A program made the translations under genes and the position numbers. Shown in pieces: positions 31,701-40,956 of a DNA stretch of 64,000 bases. Source of the DNA: Argyresthia goedartella (Eukaryota; Arthropoda; Insecta; Lepidoptera; Argyresthiidae). Every line of letters starts with the position of its first letter. Positions within the stretch are counted from its first letter, which is position 1. The notes beneath the pieces were generated by a model. The model saw nothing but the letters and a program-made list of their open reading frames with translations. It was not told the origin of the DNA and did not search any database. Where the stretch lies: assembly GCA_949825045.1 (NCBI GenBank), contig OX463812.1, forward strand, positions 5,006,661 to 5,070,660, given 5' to 3'.

Positions 31701-32181
31701 GTAATTCTTTGTAACAAATCGGCTGATTGAATGTTTTTTCCATTTATCCCATTGCGCTAATGGCATTCTCGTGTAAGCACTAATTGATTTAAACTGCAAT
31801 AAATCTTGAGGCTGGACAGCATGAATTTATATCAATGCATTAGGCTTAGTTCCAGGCACAACTGCTGGCTGGACGACGATCTAAGTACATTGCAGGATCA
31901 TAGATGCTGCAGTTAACTTAACTAAATTTCTCCCTTTCCATCCTTAACCCCTAATTATATAACCCCAGTTATATAATTACCTAATTTTCTTGTATGTAAT
32001 ATTACCAACTTTCTAGTAACTTTGTAATATAATCTAATAGTGTTAATACCTACTTGTAATTATTTCTGCGTAACACGGAACCACGCACAAACCTACTTGG
32101 TTTTTGTGGTTCTTTCAAATGAACTTGTATTATATTTTGGCTTATAATAAATAAATAATAAAAAAAACCTTGTTTAAACTG
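28742..32181. repeat. Tandem duplication, copy 2 (3.44 kb)
   Basis: Direct repeat of 25292-28732. Differences seen include a tgcatt/ttcatt change near 29234, a lost T in the oligo(T), gatatcg for ggtatcg near 29736, and scattered changes in the polymerase frame near 30386-30539. After ttgtttaaactg at 32181 the sequence diverges. Confidence 0.95.
29283..30874 (-). pseudogene. Jockey-type LINE polymerase, copy 2
   Basis: Same arrangement as at 25834-27425, with frames at 30779-30150, 30220-29879 and 29845-29512. The frame breaks sit at the same places as in copy 1, so they pre-date the duplication. A few amino-acid changes separate the copies (for example CANGF versus CAIGF, LLFISM versus LLFIIM). 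Confidence 0.85.
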
Positions 32182-32334
32182 AAATAAAATTCAGTTAAGT
32201 TTAAGTTCAAAGCTTAAAATTAATTTAGATTAGTACTATAAACTAAATAGCACGAGAAAATCAAGAACTAGTCTATTACCATTTAGAATATAATGGGCAC
32301 TTTAAGTTCTAGGTTCTGGTTATAGCCGGAGGCA

Positions 32335-32470
32335 CACCAGAACGGGCGATCAGCTGTTTTGTATGGAGAAGAGAAAATTAAAGTTGCTCAGATCAAATCC
32401 GTTTCATAATTAAAGTTGTTTAGAATGTTGCCCATACCAAACCCCTAAAATATGACTATGCCTTTCTGTT
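32335..32470. mobile_element. Relative of the CAGGGTGTTA foldback MITE
   Basis: cgatcagctgttttgtatgg, taaagttgctcagatcaaat and cctaaaatatgactatgcc align with the reverse complement of the left half of the element at 2143-2471. Only one arm is present. Confidence 0.5.
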
Positions 32471-34068
32471 TCAGCATGTATTAAAAACGTTACTAAGACG
32501 GCCTACTGTGAAAAAAAATAATAATAACTCTATCTCGACTTCAATCTACTTAGTCAATCTTTGATAACTTTTTTAACTTTCTAGATACGAGGATAATGTA
32601 ACCGAATTGGAATTCTGATTTACATACAACGAAATGCAAGCGCGAGACCGTTTTGAGATACGGAAAAAAAGCTACTACAAGCAAATAAATGATAAGAATT
32701 ATAAAGTGCCCCTAATTAGTGTTATACAGGTTATTATTATTTTTATGTATTCATTATTATGATTTTTCAATGCTGGGAAAAAGCCTCTCCCTTTTTCTTA
32801 ATAACTTCCAAATATACCTACTTCGTAGGCGTTTCAAAATATACGATGATAAATGAATTTACTTCACGTCTCCTTGTTGAATATTCATAAAAGAATGATT
32901 TATTTTCTTCTAAAATATTATCAATCCATGAATGAAAACAATAATCAACACCAGCAAACGAAATATAAATATTTTTACCCTATTCTATTTAGTAACTGGC
33001 GTTGATTCATGAATGTCATGAATAAATATATGTTTGACGTTCAAACACAAATCAAGATAACAGACGATTCACCATTTCTTCACGTGACAAAACTACCCAA
33101 TTTGTAACGTGATTCTGTTGAATTTTTAAGATGTCAAAACCAACTAAGGTACGAAAGTGACATCTTGGGAAAAAATAGGACTTTATAAACTAGAAGAAAG
33201 GGACCTCACTCGCGTTTCGTTAAAAACTTGATAGTTACGTACGACCCTTGAACTTTCGTTACACCAGTAAGCTTTGAGAACTTTGAGCTGAAGCTCAAAG
33301 ATGACAATTAGAAACCTTCTACTTATAGTTTTATACAAGGTATAACACTTCCGGAGTGAGTGGTAGATATGGGAATGGTCGAACATGATATGGTTTGTTT
33401 GTTTAAAAAGAGTATACATAACTGCTTTTATATGAATTATAAATGCGTCAAAACTAATTATAGTCTATTAAGCAAATTACTTTACTTTCAAAAGCACGGC
33501 ACAAATTTCAAAATTAAAATTAAGAAATCAAAGGAGGAATAACAAATTAAAAAGACCACTTGAAATCCATTTGTTTAGTCAGTTACCCGTCACAACTTGG
33601 TCACAAGTTTACAACCTGACTCTGACATTGGCTTCTGCGACAAGTTAGCAAGATGCAAGCAAATAAAAGCAACCAGTGACGGCATTGCTAGCTTCAATGG
33701 GGAAGCAAACTGTCAAATAAGTTCCTCCTAGAGGGCGTTAAAAGTTTTTAGATAATAAACACAAAGTAAGACAACAAAGATTGGCGTCCATCTAGGGATA
33801 CTTACAAATTAATCACAGAGTAAAAGGACGTAAAGCAAATCAATGCAAAGAGTTTTGTTATTCAGAGAAATGAATGGGCATAACCTTGATATCCATAGAA
33901 CCTCAGCGAGAGAGAGACAGAGAGAAGATTGAAACTCTTTGAAACTCGTTGAAAATGTTTGTTTATCAAATTACTAACAATTAGATGAATGCAACTCTTT
34001 CACTGAGTTGCAAAAACAATCTTTAAATTAGCCCCGCATAACGTCAAGGCGTGTGAACAAATTAAAAG
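32471..34068. other. Unassigned A+T-rich DNA
   Basis: No coding frame of substance. A small hairpin (ctttgagctgaagctcaaag, 33281-33300) and a run of agagagagac near 33908 are the only features. Confidence 0.45.
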
Positions 34069-34211
34069 TCAAAGTCCAAATTTCTTTATTACTATAGATA
34101 TATACTATAGATAGATATATAGTAATAAAGAAATTTGGACTTTGAATTTGTTATAAAAAAATAAATTTCTAAGTATATGTAGATACATATACTTAGAAAT
34201 TATATTTTTTT
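34069..34211. repeat. Two adjacent hairpins made from a LINE 3' end
   Basis: Hairpin one (34069-34145) has 28-base perfect arms (tcaaagtccaaatttcttta...) and a 21-base loop. Hairpin two (34153-34211) has about 27-base arms around ctaagtatatgt with a 4-base loop. Both arms are successive parts of LINE family F's 3' end (compare 37432-37500), which then continues normally from 34211. Confidence 0.85.
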
Positions 34212-34330
34212 ACATCTTCTCTACTTTGGACCACTGTGGGAGTGGCAGGGCGAAGAAATACTCCTACCGATATATTTTTTTAAATATAGATTTTGTAAGA
34301 CTAGTATGAAATATTACATTTAATAAATAA
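34211..34330 (-). mobile_element. LINE family F, 3' end
   Basis: acatcttctctactttggacc, actgtgggagtggcagggcg and aagaaatactcctacc match the family F minus-strand end at 37490-37545. It continues from the paired hairpins and ends in A+T-rich DNA. Confidence 0.65.
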
Positions 34331-35307
34331 ATGGAGGAATAAATGGGATCCTCTTTTCAACTAGTGAAGCTTATTTCTTTTCACCGAGAAAAAGCCAAAT
34401 TTTTTCTACAGACTTTCCCCCTACTCCATTATACGACGATCGCTTTGAGACCTAGTATCGCTTTGGGACTTTAAATATTTCGAAGTCAGCCACTGCTAAC
34501 TAAAGTAAACCTGAAACACATGGTGACAACGATTAAAGTTGACATACGGCCGATCCCAATACCTATAACCACGGTTTTCACATTACTAGTTAGATTTGAC
34601 AGTTGCGCTATGGAACTTATGTCAAATTCGACCCTATCTATCTGCAGATTGAGGATAGATAGGTTATTGAAACCGGACGATAGTAGAGTAGTCGGCCAGA
34701 TTTGGCCTTCACAATTTTGTGACACAATGCCTGCTCGGATTTCTGATTGCCGTGTGAATATGCGCTTTTTTAGCATCGAAATCAAACTGAATTCTATAGC
34801 TTGTAACAAAATAATGTTGGTTGCCTAACTCAGCGATTGTGGGTATGGGTGACTTTAGTTTTGCAGGGTGACGAAGAAGGTTGTGGTAATAAGCACCAGT
34901 AACGTATAATTTAATAATATTTGATATCGTCTGATTGGGATTGAAAAGAAAGCCTTGCTATGTACAGATATAATAAGTACCTATAATAAGTATATTACGT
35001 GATACTAATTTAATTGTTCAAGACAAGAGCAAGGTTTACTAAACTGTCATTAACTCATGATGATGTTTGATAAAAAACACATATAGGTAAGTATACATAA
35101 TAATCTGAATTTATTTTAAGAAGTTATTAACAGTATTATCAGATCTTACCTAGGTGGCAATCTACGGATCCTGCTATATTTTTCTGAAACTCTTTTTACG
35201 CACCAACAGCAGGTTATGCCAAACACCAAATTCCAAGAGAGCGTTTTGTTACACCCAAAGCAACTCACATCCAGATATCAAGAAACACATTAAATTTACA
35301 TTTCAAC
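34331..35307. other. Unassigned DNA
   Basis: Overlapping frames of about 100 codons on both strands at 34486-34828, and a 74-codon frame at 35154-35378, show no recognised similarity. Confidence 0.4.
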
Positions 35308-35490
35308 TAGAGTATTTTTTATATATTGAGTTTAGAGTCACCAAAAGTCTAAAAAAGTTATTTCAAAGTAAATTCTAATAGGAGAACTATTGAATTTAAA
35401 CTTGAATATTTTTTGAATATCGAGTTGAGAGTCGCCTAACGTCTAAAGAAGTAATTTCTAAGTAAATGCTACTAGGAGAACAATTAAAAA
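35308..35490. repeat. Two-copy tandem repeat, about 92 bp
   Basis: The block gtattttttatatattgagtt...ctaataggagaactattgaa is followed directly by a diverged second copy (atattttttgaatatcgagtt...ctactaggagaacaatt). An old duplication. Confidence 0.7.
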
Positions 35491-35939
35491 AGATTGGAAT
35501 AAGTGAAGTACCATAGACGGGCACGTATTAAATAAACTTATCGTGCTCCAACGTTGCGTTCGTGATGATCAAAATGATTACACAAACTGGTTTGTGTTAC
35601 AAGCTGAAATAATAATATGGTCTAATTTAAGGCCCAAGATTACACAAAACCATTGAAGAGTGCTTTGGCAAAAAAACAATAATAAATTCCACCCTTAAAT
35701 TTTATGATTTAGCTTATTTCCGTTTTCAACAAATTCGAAAAAACATCTAATTTATAACGTCGCCTGGCGGGCCGATGCTATTCCGCGCCGCCCGCTACCC
35801 CGCAAGAAGATGACAGGCGAATGCGGCAGCCCTCACATCAACAGCCAGAACTGGGCTTTTGGCTGGGAAATTGTTGATTATATTAAATTTTAACCTATCT
35901 AGTATGGTAAGATATATGTTTTTAAATAATTCAGAAGTC
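35491..35939. other. Unassigned DNA
   Basis: A short G+C-rich island (cgcctggcgggccgatgc) near 35760 stands out; otherwise nothing is recognised. Confidence 0.4.
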
Positions 35940-36735
35940 ACATAAAGCTTTGATTTAATTCAGAACCAACTACGTCAAAACTTATGAATTTGGTCATCTA
36001 TGATCTGACAAATATCTTATTTTGGGGGAAAACATCGGATATTCAACTATTTTTATTTTACAGAAAAGAGCTATTCGAGCATTTTATAATTTAAAACGCA
36101 CAGTCTCCTCAAGAGAGCTTTTTGAAGAAATTGACATACTAACTGTAGCAAGTCAATTTATTTTCGAAAATATAATGTATGCACGTAAGAACCTTACAAC
36201 ATTTTCTAAACTTAGCGATAGCTGTAATGTTGACCTAAAATATAAAACATGACAATGACAGACATCACAGCCCCGGTTTAGACTCGCGAAGGTTAGCAAT
36301 TGTTTCAAGGGTCAGTACATTCTACAACAAGATACCTCTGGAGATCTTAAAAATACCCTTTGATAAATTTAAAAACCATGTTAAAGCGACTTTGTCTAAA
36401 AGGGGATATTACAATGATCAAGATTGCTTAAATGACGGGACTGTATGGGGTTAATCTGGCTCAGCACAGACCTTGCTGTTAATAATGTTATTATTATTTA
36501 TTGCTGCTTATTAATTATAATAATTTATATTGTTATATTTGTTTTAGTTAAGCACAAGCAATTTTTAAAGAGATCTAAAAATCAATCTGTAGGAGTATCT
36601 ACGCCCTTCCACTCCCACAGTGGTCCAATGTAGAGAAGTGGCAAAAAATGACGATGGCTAAGTATATGTAAATATTAATTGATAATGTAAAGTGTAAAAT
36701 ATGTAAAGTGATTTGATTGATTGATTGACATAAAA
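35940..36735 (+). pseudogene. LINE family F, C-terminus and 3' end
   Basis: The plus frame at 36022-36252 encodes FILQKRAIRAFYNL, SSRELFEEIDIL and YARKNL. After a frameshift there follow FYNKIPLEILKIPF and HVKATLSKRGYYND...LNDGTVWG, then a stop near 36450. The UTR (attgctgcttattaattataat ... ctcccacagtggtccaatg) runs to about 36735. The C-terminal motifs are of the CR1/Jockey group. At least two frame breaks. Confidence 0.75.
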
Positions 36736-36990
36736 CGAAAACCAAATATTTTTTTTACATTAAACCTATATGTGTGGGTGTCTTTAGATAGGTCTTTAAA
36801 AAGGACGTTGAGGTTCCTGTAACCACGCCTCTCACATCCCATGTTTCCTCAAAGTAAATCGTTAAAGAGAAAGACCCTTCCAAAGTGGAAAAATGTGGGT
36901 GTGTGTCCCTCTAACTTTTAAAGAAAGATAGTGAAAAATCTACAAAAATATATGCTGTATATTTTAATACAGACTTTCAACGAAAATTAG
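36736..36990. other. Unassigned, with gtgggtgtgt-type text
   Basis: No frame or known repeat. ctttaaaaaggacgttgagg and related text are not matched elsewhere in the window. Confidence 0.35.
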
Positions 36991-37160
36991 CTTAAAAATT
37001 CGAGCAGTTTTTAGGATAAAAAAAAATTACATGACCGTAAAGATAACTTTGTCATTCATACAAACACTATGAAAAACATAGTTACAACCCAAACATCATC
37101 CAGTCACTAGCTACAACGGAACCCTTCATGGGCGTGTCCGACTCGCTCTTCCCCACTTTT
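36990..37160 (+). mobile_element. CCGTCC-type repeat, 3' part
   Basis: acggaacccttcatgggcgtgtccgactcgc (37119-37149) is the 3' end motif of the family seen whole at 40390-40800. Upstream text (cattcatacaaacactatg) also fits. The 5' part is missing. Confidence 0.5.
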
Positions 37161-37431
37161 TATTTAATCTCTCGTGTGAAGCTGAGCCTAAGCCGCTCTA
37201 CTAGAGAGATCGTTATTTAGTCTATTGTGTGTAGTCGTGGTAACAGGGTTGTTTATAATAAGGTCATAAATCGCTTAAGTTGACGAGTGCCGTCTATCAT
37301 TACCAGGAGCCTGCTTTGTCTCGATTCTCCGCACCCAACAACGTATTCCCAATACCTCTGAAAATGTTTTTCCCAAATATCCCTAGATAAAAGAAGTGAC
37401 ATCGTACTTGCCCTAAAGCTTTCCAAATTCC
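37161..37431. other. Unassigned DNA
   Basis: Nothing recognised. Confidence 0.4.
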
Positions 37432-37982
37432 AAATTCCAAATGTCTTTATTATTGTAGATATTTACATATACTTAACAATCGTCATTTTTTGCCACTTCT
37501 CTACATTGGACCACTGTGGGAGAAGAAAGGCGTAGAAACTCCCACAGATTGATTTTTAGATCTCTTTTTAAAAATTGCTTATGCTTAACTACTACAAAAT
37601 ATAATATTTAGTCATTATCATAATTAATAAGCAGGAATAAATAATTACAAAATTATTAACATCAAGTTCTGTGTTGAGCCAGATTAACCCCATACAGACC
37701 CATCATTTAAGTAATCTTGAACATTATAATATCCCTTTTTCGACAAAGTCGCTTTAACATGGATTTTAAATTGCTCAAATGGCAATTTCAAGATCTCCAG
37801 CGGTATCTTGTTGTAGTAGAGAATGCATTGACCCTTAAACGAATTGCTAACCTTCGCGAGTCTAAACCGGGGCGCAAGTAGTCTGTGATTATTTCTTAGG
37901 TTAACATTACAGCTATCGCTAAGTTTCGGAAATTTTGTAAGGTTCTTCCGGACACATTCCTCTGAACAAATTTGGATATTTA
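37432..37982 (-). pseudogene. LINE family F, C-terminus and 3' end
   Basis: The minus frame ending at 37684 encodes RKNLTKFPKLSDSCNVNLR, LLAPRFRLAKVSNSF, then YYNKIPLEILKLPFEQF, HVKATLSKKGYYNVQDYL and VWG-stop. The UTR reaches an attattgtagatatttac...ctttattat end near 37432. This is the best preserved C-terminus of the family here. No polymerase domain. Confidence 0.8.
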
Positions 37983-38250
37983 ATGGGGAAATTAGGATCC
38001 CCAAGTTGCGATGGGTGTGGGACTTTTGAGGACGTCGTCCTTGTGCTGACGGAGTGTCTCCATAACGAGGCCTTTAGGATGCAGTTAATCAGTCACAACT
38101 ATAAGCTTTTCTTGGGTGTGGGTGGATGTAACAGCATTCTGGCTTTCCTAACCTCCGGGGAAGCCAGAATGCTGTATAAATTAGCAAAAATTTACATTAG
38201 GAACAGGTTTTTATCATTGTAATGACATGTATTTATTTTGTGTATTTTTT
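37983..38250 (+). pseudogene. LINE C-terminal zinc-finger-like fragment
   Basis: The frame (79 codons) contains CDGCGTFEDVVLVLTEC and EARMLYKLAKIYIRNR. C-x2-C...(H/V)-x3-4-C at this place is the C-terminal putative zinc binder of Jockey/R1-type LINEs; the usual His (EDV.H.L.EC) is Val here. The 5' part of the element is missing. It abuts family F in opposite orientation. Confidence 0.6.
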
Positions 38251-38316
38251 TCCTATAGAGCGACATTGTCATGTAATATAAATAATGTACAAAGCTCTTT
38301 ATATAGATTAAAAAAG

Positions 38317-38590
38317 ATATACAAGGTGACATTTAATTAGCTGACCATATTTTGGGGAATGATAGTACCCATTATTATGAACAACTTTCCCCAAGGAACA
38401 TATGGTCGTAAATGAAATAAAATTTTGGGCCTCCCATAGTAACTTGTAATCAGCTGATCGGGTCAATGTACTGAGGGGCGAAAAATATTTTTCGTTTGCG
38501 ACCATATGTTTCTTTGGGAAAGTTGTTCATAATCATCGGTGCTATCAATCCCCAAAATATGGTCAGCTAATTAAATGTCATCTTGTATAT
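38317..38590. mobile_element. Palindromic MITE, 274 bp
   Basis: Arms of roughly 100 bases are reverse complements: gatatacaaggtgacattta...agctgaccatattttgggg... on the left, and ...ccccaaaatatggtcagct...tgtcatcttgtatatcc on the right. The centre holds cagctgatcgggtcaatg. No coding capacity. Related copy at 39480-39692. Confidence 0.75.
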
Positions 38591-38721
38591 CCCGAGGTGG
38601 AAAAAACAAAATCATGATCATCATCCTGTCAAGGAATTCACTGTTGTGTATAAGCCTCCTCATCTACACCTGTGGCCAAGTTTCTTGCCGCCTCAGCGAG
38701 GGCCCCACCTTTCTCTCGCTC

Positions 38722-39135
38722 ATGTATGTCAAAGTCAAAGCAAAGTCAAAGTACTTTATTACTGTAGATATTTACATATACTTAGCAAACGTCAATTTTG
38801 CCTCTTCTCTACATTGGACCACTGTGGGAGAAGCAGGGCGTAGAAACTCCCACAGATTGATTTTTAGATCTCTTTTAAAAATAGGTTGTGCTTAACTATT
38901 ACAAATATGAAAAATTTAATTATTATGATTAATAAGCAGGAATAAATAATTACAAAATTATTAACAGCAAGGCCTGTGTTGAGCTAGATTAACCCCATAC
39001 AGTCCTGTCATTTAAGTAATCTTGAACATTGTAATATCCCTTTTTTGACAAAGTCGCTTTAACATGCTTTTTAAATTGCTCAAATGGCAATTTCAAAATC
39101 TCCAGAGGTATCTTATTATAGTAGAGATACACTGA
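38722..39135 (-). pseudogene. LINE family F, 3' end with C-terminal codons
   Basis: The minus-strand C-terminus YYNKIPLEILKLPF...GYYNVQDYLNDRTVWG ends near 38989. The UTR runs to gtcaaagcaaagtcaaagta near 38735. Truncated at about 39135. Confidence 0.75.
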
Positions 39136-39174
39136 TATGCACTCAGGCGCCAAGAAACGTTGCGTCACATATAC

Positions 39175-39235
39175 ACGCCATTCACCCCAGTCCCTTTTGA
39201 CCCACCGTACCACCGCCCATACCCCATTTACTTTG
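39175..39235 (-). repeat. Inverted copy of the 66-bp G-rich repeat
   Basis: gacccaccgtaccaccgcc and cataccccatttact are the reverse complement of the tandem repeat core at 39707-39905, followed outward by the same ccccagtcc text found beyond the last tandem unit. Confidence 0.75.
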
Positions 39236-39479
39236 AGGTTAAACTATGTTTAACATTTTTTGTGGTAACACGCTAGATCTCTATCATCTAAAGTGTTGGT
39301 AAGCGCAAAACCCGGAAAAGGCTGGACGTTACGTTTGTTGAAGTCTTAGGAAGGTTTTTACAGATGGAAGTAATTTAAAAACGTGAAGGGAACAGCCGAA
39401 TAATTTCAAAATTCCTCTTTCAATAGTTGGCTTTGGTAGCGGCCCTTAAGTATAGTTTTTTACAGAACTACGTGTAGGT

Positions 39480-39692
39480 ACTAGCTGACCATGTTTTGGG
39501 GAATGATAATATTATGACTTTCCCCAAGAATCGTATGGTAGCAAATGAAAAAAAAAATGCCTTTTAGTAGATTCACCCGATCAGCTGATTACAACTTACT
39601 GTGGGAGACCCAAATTATATGTTTCAAAGGGAAAATTGATCATAATGAGGGGTACTATCACCCCCAAAAATATGGTCAGGTAATTAAATGTC
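39480..39692. mobile_element. Second palindromic MITE (family of 38317-38590)
   Basis: tagctgaccatgttttgggg, acccgatcagctgattacaa and aaaaatatggtcaggtaatt match the family in order, with more decay. Lies between the inverted G-rich repeats. Confidence 0.65.
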
Positions 39693-39706
39693 GTATTATT
39701 ATCGTA

Positions 39707-39905
39707 GCGAAAAATAATTACCCACCTTACCACTGGGGGGTGTGGGCGGTGGTACGGTGGGTCAGAAAGGGTAGCGAAAAATAATTACCCACCGTAGAAC
39801 TGGCGGTATGGGCGGTGGTACGGTGGGTCAGAAGGGGCAGCGAAAAATAATTACCCACCGTACCACTGGGGGTATGGGCGGTGGTACGGTGAGTCAGAAT
39901 GGACC
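39707..39905 (+). repeat. Three-copy tandem repeat, 66-67 bp
   Basis: Units begin gcgaaaaataattaccca at 39707, 39774 and 39840. Each contains gtgggcggtggtacggtg or a close variant. G-rich on the plus strand. Confidence 0.9.
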
Positions 39906-40389
39906 CCAGTCCTGTTCAATCTGCGTCATTAATTAACGAATGAGATTAGGCCTCCTTTCGGCTACCATTCAGTTTCTGACCTTGCCATCCACCGCCTTAA
40001 CTTTTGATATATTTTTCTTTAAAAAATGCCACTACGAAACTTTTACTTCATGGGTTTTCTAAATCGAGGGCTCAAAAACACTTCTATCTAACATTTCCTA
40101 AGTAGAATAAATTTTAGTCGACTTTACTTCTATAGCAATTTACCACATATGTTAGTAATTAATAAAAAAAAAATCAAATATAGGGACATTATTTTAGGGG
40201 AAACAGGGAACATACGTGTTATCGTATCTCGGTGGCACTATATCGCTGAGCGCGTTATTCTTGTAGATAATAAACGACTTTCTTCTTTTGTCCAGGCCTT
40301 AATTACTACGTTAAATGTTATGTTATCTCCAGGGTAGGCACTTAATAAGGTAGTAGATTTATTACCGTAATAATTTAACACTTACTTTA
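39906..40389. other. Unassigned DNA
   Basis: The 62-codon frame at 40149-40337 has no recognised similarity; nothing else seen. Confidence 0.4.
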
Positions 40390-40800
40390 TAGGTTTCCGT
40401 ACCCGAAAGGTGCTAAACGGGACCCTATTATTAAGCCTCCGCAGTCCGTCCGTCCGTCGGTCACCAGGCTGTAGCTCATAAACCATGATAGTTAAACAGA
40501 TGAAATTTTCACAGATGATATATTTCTGTTGCTGCTATAGCAAAAAATACTAAAATACAGAATTTAATTAATATGTAAGGGGGCTCCCATACAATAATTA
40601 TTTCCATACCACATACAAACTTATGAATGCACCTGGTTAAGTACATGGTGTGTGAAAGTAGCCGCACCAATAACTTTGTGAACAACAATTTGCTATGTGA
40701 AATCCAAACTGTTCACTCCACACCATCCCTACCATTGTACGGTAATTCAGAATCCTTCGTGCGCGTGTCCGACACACACTTGAATGGTTTTTATGTATAG
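40390..40800 (+). mobile_element. CCGTCC dispersed repeat, near full length
   Basis: The order is aggtttccgtacccgaaagg, acgggaccctattattaagc, gtccgtccgtccgtcggtca, tatttctgttgctgctatag, gggggctcccatacaataat, and the end attcagaatccttcgtgcgcg...cacacacttgaatggttttt. This is the most complete copy in the window and serves as reference for 2955, 9160, 36990 and 47345. I recognise it as an abundant lepidopteran interspersed repeat; it has no coding frame. Confidence 0.7.
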
Positions 40801-40808
40801 TTAAAACC

Positions 40809-40897
40809 TGTTGTGTATAGGCTGTGTGTCACCGCCCCCCACCTCTTCAGTCTTGCATTAAACGCGGTTACAAGCACACTGGCGTATTATTTACTAG
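40809..40897 (+). repeat. 5' LTR of the Gypsy element
   Basis: 89 bp beginning TGTTGTGTATAGG, with an initiator-like TCAGTC at 40847-40852 and no TATA box at the usual place. Identical to 45415-45503. The exact 3' boundary is uncertain by a base or two, because the next base is shared with the primer site. Confidence 0.9.
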
Positions 40898-40915
40898 TGG
40901 CGAACGAGGATTAAA
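40898..40915 (+). other. Primer-binding site
   Basis: TGGCGAACGAGGATTAAA directly follows the LTR. TGG pairs with a tRNA CCA end. The tRNA was not identified. Confidence 0.7.
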
Positions 40916-40956
40916 ATACATAAATAAAAAAGTGATTTTGTATTAAGTTATTAGAC

